Shown here piece after piece: positions 1 through 8,426 of a stretch of DNA of 64,000 nt. The number at the start of each line of letters is the position of its first letter. Position 1 is the stretch's first letter. The position numbers and the translations under genes were made by a program. This stretch comes from Clostridium sp. CAG:440 (GTDB taxonomy: Bacteria; Bacillota; Clostridia; TANB77; CAG-508): positions 10,194-74,193 of the forward strand of contig FR898651.1 in the NCBI GenBank assembly GCA_000437215.1. Direction: 5' to 3'. The notes under the pieces are model-generated. The model made no database searches, was not told the origin of the DNA, and worked only from the letters and a program-made list of their open reading frames with translations.

Positions 1-87
1 AGAGCTGTTTGGCTTTGCGACGGGGTTGTAAAAATGGATGATACTCCAGATAGAGTAATAGAAGAATATATAAAGGAGACATTATAA
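1..87 (+). CDS. Polysaccharide ABC transporter ATP-binding protein, C-terminal end (partial)
   Basis: Only the last 28 codons are in the window, read in frame 1 and ending with TAA at 85-87. The stretch AVWLCDGVVKMDDTP followed by RVIEEYI resembles the end of the ATPase domain of Wzt/TagH-type exporters, where the D-loop/H-loop region is followed by a short helix. The stop overlaps the ATG of the permease gene by one base (TAATG), so the two are translationally coupled and should form one exporter. The CGG here (20-22) is out of frame (gac ggg). The family call rests on a short fragment plus the permease neighbour. Confidence 0.7.
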   Translation, partial: RAVWLCDGVVKMDDTPDRVIEEYIKETL

Positions 88-860
88 TGAAATTAATTAA
101 AGATTTGTATAATTATAGAGAATTATTAAAAACCAATATAACAAAAGATATTGGTGGAAAATATAAACATTCTTTTTTAGGAATATTATGGTCATTTGTA
201 AACCCATTATTGCAAATTATAGTATATGCTTTTGTGTTTCAGATAATATTAAAAAGTGATATTCCTAATTATGCTGTTTATTTATGTTGTGGTTTAATTC
301 CATGGCAATATTTTTCATCTGTTGTATTAAGAGGGGCAGCCATAATGATAGATAATGGTAATATAATAAAAAAGGTTTATTTTCCAAGAGAAATATTACC
401 AATATCATTAGTAACTAGTGAAGGAGTAAATTTTTTAATATCAACTCTTATAATTTTGGGATTTGTTATTTTTGGAGGAATAGGCTTATCTCCTTATATT
501 TTATGGTATATACCAATTGTTGCAATACAATATTTAGTATCAATAGGAGTAGCATTTATTGTGTCTAGTTTAACGGTATATTTTAGGGATTTATTACATA
601 TTTTAGGTATTTTAATGCAGTTATTATTTTATGCAACACCTATTGTTTATGCTATAAATGCTGTACCATCACAATTACAATGGATTGTAAGAATTAATCC
701 AATGTCATACTTAATAGATGGTTATAGAAATATATTTTACAATAAAACAGCTCCAGATTTTCAAGGGTTGTTAATTGCACTTGCAATGGGAATTGCTTTA
801 ACAATAATTGGATTTTTAATATTTAAAAAATTAGAAAAAAGATTTGCAGAGGAATTGTAA
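87..860 (+). CDS. ABC-2 type polysaccharide/teichoic acid export permease (Wzm/TagG-like)
   Basis: 257 aa membrane protein, the usual length for Wzm/TagG permeases. An N-terminal cytoplasmic segment with the family-typical FLGILWSFVNPLLQ motif (about residues 30-43) is followed by about six hydrophobic segments. The C-terminal part has RINPMSYLIDGYRN, typical of this family, and ends in a Lys/Glu-rich tail. It starts at an ATG overlapping the stop of the ATPase gene. With that ATPase it should export a lipid-linked polysaccharide or teichoic-acid-like polymer across the membrane. The glycosyltransferases downstream fit this role. The substrate cannot be read from sequence. Confidence 0.9.
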   Translation: MKLIKDLYNYRELLKTNITKDIGGKYKHSFLGILWSFVNPLLQIIVYAFVFQIILKSDIPNYAVYLCCGLIPWQYFSSVVLRGAAIMIDNGNIIKKVYFPREILPISLVTSEGVNFLISTLIILGFVIFGGIGLSPYILWYIPIVAIQYLVSIGVAFIVSSLTVYFRDLLHILGILMQLLFYATPIVYAINAVPSQLQWIVRINPMSYLIDGYRNIFYNKTAPDFQGLLIALAMGIALTIIGFLIFKKLEKRFAEEL

Positions 861-891
861 AATTAATTATTATAGTATTTAGGAGGAAAAT

Positions 892-2691
892 ATGGAAAAG
901 ACAATACATTATTGCTGGTTTGGAGGAAAAAAACTACCTAAAAAAGTTAAAAAATGTATAAAAACATGGAAAAAATATTTACCAGATTATAAAATAAAAG
1001 AATGGAATGAAAAAAATTTTGATATAAATTCGTGTAATTTTGTAAAAGAAGCATACGAAAATAAAAAGTGGGCTTTCGTGAGTGATTATGTAAGAATATA
1101 TGCATTATATCATGAAGGTGGAATTTATTTTGATACAGATATGAAAATTATAAAAGATGTAAGTAATATAATAGACAAAGATTTTGTTATGGGATTTGAA
1201 GATAGTGGCTATGTAGGAACTGCATTTATAGGAGTTAAAGAGAAGAAAAACAAATATATAAAAGAAATTATGGAGTATTATAATAATATAAGCCATTTTA
1301 ATCCTGAAATTTTATATGATTATGCCAATCCAGTAATAATAACAAAAATTTTAAATAAATATAACAGCTTTAACAATGATGACGGTATAAAAATTATTGA
1401 TAATAATATATATATATATCCAAGAGAATATTTTTATCCATTAAGTTACGACTATTCTGAAAAAGTTTATACTAAAAATACATGTATGATACATTTGTTT
1501 AATGCTACATGGACGAGTAGGGGAGAAAGAAGAACAGTATGGATTAACAGAAAATTTGGACCAACAATAGGAAATAAAATAAATAATTTTTTAAATTGGA
1601 TATGCAATTTAAGATGGCGTTTTATGAAAAGAATAAAAAGTATATTTAATTCTTTAGCACTAGTATATTCTATATATTTTCATAGAAATAAGAGGATTTC
1701 TAGAATTAAAGAAAATTTATGTACACAAAAAGATAATTATCTAGCAATATGTCATCCTGAATGGATTGGAGTTAAAAATGCTACTAAATATACTTTTGGT
1801 AATAATGTATTGGAAGTAAGAGAACAATATACAAAAAAAGAAGCAAAGATGATAGCACAAGAGATTATAAATGCTGGAAAAAAATTAGTAGTATTTAATG
1901 CATTTGCAAATGGCTGGGAAAAAATCGTAATTGCTTTAAAGGAAATAAAACCAACTATAAAAATAAAATTATTAATACATGGTAGTAATGCATTATTATC
2001 AGAGGAATATGATTGGAATGTATACAATATTATGTTAGATTTGTATGGTAAGGGAAAAGTTGATGAAATTGGATTTGTTAAAAAAAGTTTATACGAGTTC
2101 TATAAAGCAAAAGGCTATAATACAAGTTTTTTAATGAATGATATATATATAGAAGACAAGGAAAAATATATTGTACAAGATAAAAATAATGAATTTTTAA
2201 AAGTTGGATTGTATGCATCAGGTGATAGATGGGTAAAAAATACTTATAATCAACTAAGTGCGATAAGTCTTTTAAAAAATACTAAACTTGATTGTATTCC
2301 AATAAATAATAAAATAGCTACTATTTCTAGAAGATATGATATAAATTTAACAGGTGTAAATAAAACGGTTCCAAAAGAAGAATTATATAAAAGAATGGCT
2401 AGCAATGACATTAATGTATATGTAACATTTACTGAATGTGCTCCATTAATACCAATAGAAAGCCTTGAACTTGGAACAGTATGTATTACTGGAGATAATC
2501 ATCATTATTTTGCAGGAACGGAATTAGAAAAATACTTAGTTGTTAGCAAAGAAGATGATATAATGGAAATATACAATAAAATTAATTATGCATTAGAAAA
2601 TAAAGAGAAAATTCTAGATTTATATAAAAAATGGAAAGTTGAATATTCAAAAAAAGCACAAGAAAGTATTAATAATTTTTTGAATATATAA
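892..2691 (+). CDS. Bifunctional glycosyltransferase: GT32-like DXD domain fused to a GT4-like domain
   Basis: 599 aa. Residues 1-240 look like the capsular-polysaccharide GT32 family: IHYCWFGGKKLP at the start, then KWAFVSDYVRIYALYHEGG and the YFDTDMK segment with the metal-binding DXD motif. Residues about 285-599 form a second domain with TFTECAPLIPIESLELGT near the end, similar to the nucleotide-sugar-binding part of GT-B glycosyltransferases. There is no signal peptide, so it acts in the cytoplasm. A good GGAGG ribosome site lies just before the ATG. It sits between the exporter permease and further glycosyltransferases, so it probably builds the exported glycan. Donor and acceptor are unknown. 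The two-domain arrangement is inferred from motif reading. Confidence 0.75.
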   Translation: MEKTIHYCWFGGKKLPKKVKKCIKTWKKYLPDYKIKEWNEKNFDINSCNFVKEAYENKKWAFVSDYVRIYALYHEGGIYFDTDMKIIKDVSNIIDKDFVMGFEDSGYVGTAFIGVKEKKNKYIKEIMEYYNNISHFNPEILYDYANPVIITKILNKYNSFNNDDGIKIIDNNIYIYPREYFYPLSYDYSEKVYTKNTCMIHLFNATWTSRGERRTVWINRKFGPTIGNKINNFLNWICNLRWRFMKRIKSIFNSLALVYSIYFHRNKRISRIKENLCTQKDNYLAICHPEWIGVKNATKYTFGNNVLEVREQYTKKEAKMIAQEIINAGKKLVVFNAFANGWEKIVIALKEIKPTIKIKLLIHGSNALLSEEYDWNVYNIMLDLYGKGKVDEIGFVKKSLYEFYKAKGYNTSFLMNDIYIEDKEKYIVQDKNNEFLKVGLYASGDRWVKNTYNQLSAISLLKNTKLDCIPINNKIATISRRYDINLTGVNKTVPKEELYKRMASNDINVYVTFTECAPLIPIESLELGTVCITGDNHHYFAGTELEKYLVVSKEDDIMEIYNKINYALENKEKILDLYKKWKVEYSKKAQESINNFLNI

Positions 2692-2727
2692 TTAAACAAT
2701 AATTCTTTATATGAAAGGGAAATTTAG

Positions 2728-4881
2728 ATGAAGATTATAAAAATAAAAAAGCATAAAGAGTTTACCAAAGAGAAAAAAAGAAAAATAGAAATTTCTGATA
2801 TTTTTATATTTTTAATTATATTTGTTATATTTGGAATTAGCTTATTATCTTTTTTTCCAGGTCTTGTAACTTCAGATGTGGTAGACCAAATAAGTCAGGC
2901 TGAAAATAATGAATATAAAAATGCACATCCAATTTTACATTCTTTCATAATTGGAAACTTAGCTAAATTAGTTGGAGATTGGGGACCAGCATTATTTCAA
3001 ATTATAGTTTTTGCATTTATATGGACGTATTGTTGCAAATGTATAAGAAAATATAATAATTCAATATCAAATAAGATATTTCAAATTATTTTTACATTTA
3101 TAATTGCAGTATTACCTTTGAATTTTCTATATTCAATAACATTATGGAAAGATATACTATATTCTTATTCGTTTTTATTGCTTCTAGCAATAATTTATAT
3201 TGGAATAAAGAATAATTTTAATTATACAATAGGTCAAACTATTATTTTGGCTATATCATGTGTGTCAATTATGAGATTAAGACATAATGGATTTCCAATA
3301 GGACTTATTATGTTTGGATTAATCTTAATACTAAATATTGTTAATACAAAGCAAATAAAATCGGCTATTAAATTAATTATTCCATTTATAATGACTTTCA
3401 TTATTATGTCTATACCACAATGGACTTTAAACTCTACAACAAACGAAGCACAAGTAGGTGGTGCTTTAGATTCAACTAAAATTTATTGTATGGGAGCATT
3501 ATTAAATTCAGATATAGAATTTGAAAAAGAAGATATAGAATTTCTTAACAAAATTATTGATACAAATAAATGGAAAGAAAAATATTCGGCATATGATGGA
3601 ACTCCAATTTTATTTAGCAATGATTATAATAGAGACATATTAAAAAGTTCAGAAAATAAAAGTAGGTTTAATGAATTATTTAATAAGTACGCTTCTAAAA
3701 AACCAGAAATAATTATTAATCATTTTTTGAATATTAATTCAATATGGTGGAAAATAAAAGAACCAGAAAAATCTGTAATGCACAGTATTATAATAAATAA
3801 TGGTTCTGTTTCAGAAATTTCAAATGGTAGGTATGATAATAAACCAATATTAAAACAATGGAATGAAAAATTGTCTAATTATGCAATAAAAACTTTAGAA
3901 CATAGAAAAATTTACACAGTAATATATAGACCAGCTGTTGCAATATTAGTAGCAGTAATAAGCATTATAATAGTATGTTTAAAAGAAAAAAAGAAAATGT
4001 ATTTATTAATATTATTACCAATGTTATTAAATATTGGAACATATGTATTCTTAATATCATCACAAGATCAAAGATATTTTTATCCATGCTTTATGACAGA
4101 ATATATATCAGTTTTAATGCTAGCTAATTGTATAATAAAAAATAAAAAATCTGAAAAGAAAAAAAATGATATCGAATTAAATAAAGAAAATCCAAAGACA
4201 TTAATAATTATTCCAGCTTATAATGAGGAAGAATCTATAAAAAAAGTAATAAATAGTGTATATGATCAAGATATAAAAAATTGTGATGTATTGGTTGTAA
4301 ATGATGGTTCAAATGACAATACATATAAAGAAGCTCAAAAAACTAATGCAATAGTTATAGATTCACCTAATAATTTAGGAATAGGTGGGGCTGTTCAAAC
4401 AGGATATTTATATGCAAAGAAATATAATTATGATATTGCAATTCAACTAGATGGGGATGGACAGCATGATCCTAAATATATACAAAATTTAATTAATGAA
4501 ATTTTAAAAGGAAATGATTTAGTTATAGGATCTAGGTTCGTAAAGAAAACCGATTATAAGCAAACTTTTTTTAGAATGTTTGGTATTAATATAATTTCTT
4601 CAATAATAAAATTGATGACACATGTAAAAATTTATGATACAACATCAGGTTACAGGGCTGCTAATAAAAATGTTATAGAAGAGTTTGTAGAAAATTACCC
4701 ATATGATTATCCAGAACCATGTACTAATATGTATATGATAAAAAAAGGATATAAGGTAAATGAAATACCAGTAAAAATGAAAAAGAGAGAAACAGGAGTA
4801 TCTTCAATATCACCATTAAAAAGCATAAGTTATATGTTTAAAGTAATTCTTTATATTTTCTTAATGGGAATTAAAGATTAG
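2728..4881 (+). CDS. Polytopic membrane protein (DUF6020-like) fused to a GT2 glycosyltransferase domain
   Basis: 717 aa. The first 450 residues hold many hydrophobic segments and an extracytoplasmic loop region; the stretch SDVVDQISQAENNEYKNAHP resembles the DUF6020 / GT-C-like family. Residues about 488-715 are a DPM1-like GT2 domain: TLIIIPAYNEEESI, VVNDGSNDNT, LGIGGAVQTGY and QLDGDGQHDP with the DXD motif, then VIGSRF. A polyprenyl-phosphate glycosyltransferase joined to a membrane GT-C-like part would make and then use a lipid-linked sugar in one polypeptide; that is inference. It precedes a DUF2304 gene, a common partner of such GT2 genes. Confidence 0.75.
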   Translation: MKIIKIKKHKEFTKEKKRKIEISDIFIFLIIFVIFGISLLSFFPGLVTSDVVDQISQAENNEYKNAHPILHSFIIGNLAKLVGDWGPALFQIIVFAFIWTYCCKCIRKYNNSISNKIFQIIFTFIIAVLPLNFLYSITLWKDILYSYSFLLLLAIIYIGIKNNFNYTIGQTIILAISCVSIMRLRHNGFPIGLIMFGLILILNIVNTKQIKSAIKLIIPFIMTFIIMSIPQWTLNSTTNEAQVGGALDSTKIYCMGALLNSDIEFEKEDIEFLNKIIDTNKWKEKYSAYDGTPILFSNDYNRDILKSSENKSRFNELFNKYASKKPEIIINHFLNINSIWWKIKEPEKSVMHSIIINNGSVSEISNGRYDNKPILKQWNEKLSNYAIKTLEHRKIYTVIYRPAVAILVAVISIIIVCLKEKKKMYLLILLPMLLNIGTYVFLISSQDQRYFYPCFMTEYISVLMLANCIIKNKKSEKKKNDIELNKENPKTLIIIPAYNEEESIKKVINSVYDQDIKNCDVLVVNDGSNDNTYKEAQKTNAIVIDSPNNLGIGGAVQTGYLYAKKYNYDIAIQLDGDGQHDPKYIQNLINEILKGNDLVIGSRFVKKTDYKQTFFRMFGINIISSIIKLMTHVKIYDTTSGYRAANKNVIEEFVENYPYDYPEPCTNMYMIKKGYKVNEIPVKMKKRETGVSSISPLKSISYMFKVILYIFLMGIKD

Positions 4882-4893
4882 AAGGAGGAAAAA

Positions 4894-5256
4894 ATGATAT
4901 ATTATTTTGCAATAATATTTTCAATAATATTTATAATATTTATTATGCATTTAGTAAGAAAAAATAAATTGGAAGAAAAATATTCAATTTTATGGCTATT
5001 CGCAGGTATTGTGATTTTGATTGTTTCTTTATTTCCACAATTAATTACTGTGGTTGCAAATAAATTTAACGTATTTTATCCACCAACCCTAATGCTATTA
5101 TTTGCAATAATAATTTTAGGAACATATATTATTCACATTAGTATTGTTATTACAAAGCAAAATAAAATGATTGTAAAATTAACTCAAGAAATGGGAATAT
5201 TAAAGGAAAAAATTAAAAATCAAGAAGAGAATAATAAAAAAAATAAAGAAGAATAG
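4894..5256 (+). CDS. DUF2304 family small membrane protein
   Basis: 120 aa with three hydrophobic segments (about residues 2-20, 32-53 and 65-85) and a charged C-terminal coiled-coil tail. The KYSILWLFAGIVILIVSLFP stretch is typical of DUF2304. Members commonly sit next to GT2 glycosyltransferases in polysaccharide clusters and may assist lipid-linked sugar transfer, but the function is not established. It has a strong GGAGG site and starts 12 bases after the preceding GT2 fusion gene. Confidence 0.8.
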   Translation: MIYYFAIIFSIIFIIFIMHLVRKNKLEEKYSILWLFAGIVILIVSLFPQLITVVANKFNVFYPPTLMLLFAIIILGTYIIHISIVITKQNKMIVKLTQEMGILKEKIKNQEENNKKNKEE

Positions 5257-5266
5257 AGGAAAAAAG

Positions 5267-6052
5267 ATGGATGAATTTAAAAACCATACATTTGTTATAT
5301 GTGCATACAAAGAGTCAAAATATCTTGAAGAATGTATAAATTCATTACTAAACCAAAAAGTAAAAAGCAATATTATAATGTGCACATCAACACCAAATGA
5401 TTATATAAAAAATTTAGCTAAAAAATATAATATAGAATTATTTATAAATCAAGGAGAAAGTGGCATTGGACAAGATTGGAATTTTGGCGTAAGTAAAACT
5501 AAGACTGATTATGTTACTGTGGCACATCAGGATGATATATATAATGAAAATTATTTAGAAGAAATTGTAAAATATATAAATAATGGCGAAGATTTCATTA
5601 TTGCTTTTGGAGATTATGAAGAAATAAAAAATAATAAAACAATTCCATTAACCAAGAATTTGAAGATAAAAAAGATATTACAAAAGCCATTAATAAAACA
5701 TGGCAAAAAGAAGTGGGCAAAAAAATTTTCATTAAGATTTGGCTCATCAATTTGTTGTCCTTGTGTAACTGTTAATACAAGAATAACTGGTAAAAAACCA
5801 TACAAGGTTGACATGAAATGTGATTTAGACTGGGATACATGGTATGAGTTTTCAAAATCTGATCACAGATTTTTATATATAAATAAACCAATAATGAAAC
5901 ATAGAATACATGAAGAATCAGAAACCTCTAATTTAATAGAGAACAATATTAGATTAGAGGAAGATTTAGAAATGCTAAAAAAATTATGGCCAAAACCAAT
6001 TGCCAAAATAATAATGCATTTTTATAAAAATGCGATAAAAACAAATAGTTAA
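5267..6052 (+). CDS. GT2 family glycosyltransferase
   Basis: 261 aa soluble glycosyltransferase. HTFVICAYKESKYLEECI at the N-terminus is the start of the GT-A nucleotide-binding fold, and TVAHQDDIYNENY contains the acidic metal/nucleotide motif (QDD). A conserved acidic motif (DLDWDTW) lies near residue 186. It is in the same direction and closely spaced within the polysaccharide operon. Sugar specificity is unknown. Confidence 0.85.
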   Translation: MDEFKNHTFVICAYKESKYLEECINSLLNQKVKSNIIMCTSTPNDYIKNLAKKYNIELFINQGESGIGQDWNFGVSKTKTDYVTVAHQDDIYNENYLEEIVKYINNGEDFIIAFGDYEEIKNNKTIPLTKNLKIKKILQKPLIKHGKKKWAKKFSLRFGSSICCPCVTVNTRITGKKPYKVDMKCDLDWDTWYEFSKSDHRFLYINKPIMKHRIHEESETSNLIENNIRLEEDLEMLKKLWPKPIAKIIMHFYKNAIKTNS

Positions 6053-6079
6053 AAGACTTATTAAAAAACGAAAGAAGTT

Positions 6080-7375
6080 ATGGTGAAAAATTTGGAAAAA
6101 GAAAAAAATTTTAAAAGTAATTTTATATGGAATATAGTTGGAACCGGGTTTAACGCTTTTAATTCATTATTTTTTTTAGTAGCAGTTACAAGGATTAATG
6201 GTGTAAACGATGCAGGAATTTTTACTATTGCATATTCAACAGCATGTATTTTATATGTTATAGGTGTATATGCGGGTAGAGTTTTTCAGGTAACAGAAAC
6301 AAATAAAAACATAAATAACAAAGAATTTATTTTAAATAGAATATTATCATGTGTATTAATGATCGGATGCACATTAATATTTGTTCTATTTAAACATTAT
6401 GACAATTATAAATCTATAATTTTTATATTTTTGGCATTTAGTAAATGCTTAGAAGCTTTTAGTGATGTATTATATGGAATATTACAAAAAAACAATCAGT
6501 TAAATATTGTTGGAAAGTCATATTTTTATAAAGCAATATTAAGTGTAGTATTATTTGTTGTAGTTGATATATATACCCAAAATGTTATTATATCAATAAG
6601 TATGATTATACTTGTATGGATTTTAATGATAATATTTTATGATTTTAGACATATAAAAAATTTATTAGATAAAAAAGAAAATATATCAATTAAAAAAAGC
6701 TTTTTAATATTTAAAAATGGATTTTTTATATTTATTATTTCATTTTTAGGGCTTTATTTAATTAATGCTCCTAAATATGCAATAGATAATTATCTTGCAA
6801 ATGATTTACAAACTATATTTGGAATAATAGTTATGCCAGCTACAATTATGGGACTAGTTGGGCAGTTTTTATTACATCCATATTTAACAACTATTGTAGA
6901 ATTATATAAAGAAAATAAAATAAATCAATTAAATAAATTGATTTTTAAGATTGTAAAATATATTGTTTATTTTGGTATTGTTGCTTCAATTCTTGCTTAT
7001 TTAATTGGAATACCAGTATTAAATTTGATTTATGGAATTGATATAAGTGCATATAGAATTCATTTAGTATTTATAATTATTTCATCTACATTATATAATA
7101 TAGGAATAATTTATTCTACATTACTTACAACTATTAGAAAAACATTTATACAATTTGTAATATATGGATTAATATCTATTATTGCATTAATTATATCTGA
7201 TATATTAACAAAAATGTTAAAAATTGACGGTTCAGTTATAGCATATTTTATTATAATGTTTTTATATTATGCTTTATATTTTATAATTACTAAAATCATA
7301 TTTAATAAAATTAAATTAAAAGGAGAGATGTCTAATGGAACAACCAAAAGTCTCAGTGATAATACCAGTATATAA
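6080..7375 (+). CDS. Polysaccharide flippase (Wzx/MATE-like)
   Basis: 431 aa, with about 12 hydrophobic segments, the length and layout of Wzx-type flippases. The start FIWNIVGTGFNAFNSLFFLV is typical of the polysaccharide biosynthesis transporter family. It should flip a lipid-linked oligosaccharide to the outer face. The last 41 bases overlap the next glycosyltransferase, whose ribosome site lies inside this gene, which indicates tight operon packing. Having both a Wzx-like flippase and an ABC exporter suggests two glycan products; that is inference. Confidence 0.85.
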   Translation: MVKNLEKEKNFKSNFIWNIVGTGFNAFNSLFFLVAVTRINGVNDAGIFTIAYSTACILYVIGVYAGRVFQVTETNKNINNKEFILNRILSCVLMIGCTLIFVLFKHYDNYKSIIFIFLAFSKCLEAFSDVLYGILQKNNQLNIVGKSYFYKAILSVVLFVVVDIYTQNVIISISMIILVWILMIIFYDFRHIKNLLDKKENISIKKSFLIFKNGFFIFIISFLGLYLINAPKYAIDNYLANDLQTIFGIIVMPATIMGLVGQFLLHPYLTTIVELYKENKINQLNKLIFKIVKYIVYFGIVASILAYLIGIPVLNLIYGIDISAYRIHLVFIIISSTLYNIGIIYSTLLTTIRKTFIQFVIYGLISIIALIISDILTKMLKIDGSVIAYFIIMFLYYALYFIITKIIFNKIKLKGEMSNGTTKSLSDNTSI

Positions 7376-8321
7376 TTCTGAAAAGTATATAGCAAGATGC
7401 TTAGATAGTGTAATAGAACAAACATATAAAAATATAGAAATTATTATAATAAATGATGGATCAAAAGATAAATCAAAAGAAATTTTAGATGAATATGAAA
7501 AAAAATATCCTAATATCATAAGACATATTGAGCAAGAAAATAAGGGTGTTGCAAAAACAAGAAATTATGGAATAAAAATTGCAAATGGAAATTATATTAC
7601 ATTTATAGATAATGATGATTATATAGATAAAGATTATATAGAAACTTTTGTAAATGTGTTAAAAGAAAATGAATATGATATTGTTATGGGAGGATATAGA
7701 AGACCGAATGAATATGGAAAAATAATAAAAGAATTAGAGCTTCAAGATGAAGAATGGTCTAAATTTATGATTATGGCTCCATGGGCTAAAATATATAAAA
7801 AAAGTTATTTAATAAACAATAATATAGAATTTTTAAGTGTTAATTTAGGAGAAGATATATACTTTAATTTAAAGGCTGTTTTAATAAGCGATAAAATAAA
7901 AATAATACCTTATACAGGCTATAATTGGTTTTTCAATACTGCTAGTGTTTCAAATACTACACAAAAAAATATTACTCAGTTGCAAGTGTATGAATTACTA
8001 AATAATTGCTATGATATGGTAAAAAAAGAAGGATTATTAGAAAAAAATTACAAAATAATTGAGACACATTTTATAAGATATATTATATGGCTATTATCAT
8101 TTTCAACTAAAAAGCTAGATTATAAAACTATAAGTAAAGAATATGATAAAATATTTAAATGGTTAGAAGAAAGATTTCCAGATTATAAAAAATCAAAATT
8201 AATTGGGTTTAATAAGCCTAAAGGGGAAATATTGTCAATAAGACTAATGCTTACAATATTTATAAGATTTCATAAATTGAATCTTGGAAAATTATTAGTA
8301 TATATATATAGCAAATTATAA
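7335..8321 (+). CDS. GT2 family glycosyltransferase
   Basis: 328 aa. VSVIIPVYNSEKYIARCLDS, then IIINDGSKDKSKEI and TFIDNDDYIDKDYIE are the standard GT2 motifs (nucleotide-binding Asp and DxD-like DND). The C-terminal part is helical, as in capsule GT2 enzymes. An AGGAGAG site precedes the ATG within the end of the flippase gene. It is the last gene before a 105-base gap with a new promoter, so it probably ends the first polysaccharide operon. Confidence 0.88.
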   Translation: MEQPKVSVIIPVYNSEKYIARCLDSVIEQTYKNIEIIIINDGSKDKSKEILDEYEKKYPNIIRHIEQENKGVAKTRNYGIKIANGNYITFIDNDDYIDKDYIETFVNVLKENEYDIVMGGYRRPNEYGKIIKELELQDEEWSKFMIMAPWAKIYKKSYLINNNIEFLSVNLGEDIYFNLKAVLISDKIKIIPYTGYNWFFNTASVSNTTQKNITQLQVYELLNNCYDMVKKEGLLEKNYKIIETHFIRYIIWLLSFSTKKLDYKTISKEYDKIFKWLEERFPDYKKSKLIGFNKPKGEILSIRLMLTIFIRFHKLNLGKLLVYIYSKL

Positions 8322-8350
8322 TAAAAGTTTTAATATAGAAAAAAATTCTA

Positions 8351-8379
8351 TTGATATACTTCATTAACAATGATATACT
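8351..8379 (+). promoter_or_regulatory. SigA-type promoter
   Basis: TTGATA (8351-8356) and TATACT (8374-8379) are separated by 17 bases, upstream of the wall hydrolase at 8427. This supports independent transcription of that gene. Confidence 0.6.
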
Positions 8380-8426
8380 AGAATTGTAAATAAAAAATGT
8401 AGAAAAATATATATAGGTGATGGATT

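Noticed and set aside
20..22. CGG near the start of the window as a further recoding site
   Set aside because: It is out of frame (gac ggg) in the intact ATP-binding protein fragment.
1752..2027. Antisense open frames within large genes
   Set aside because: They lie opposite well-supported genes, lack ribosome sites and reflect AT-rich codon use.
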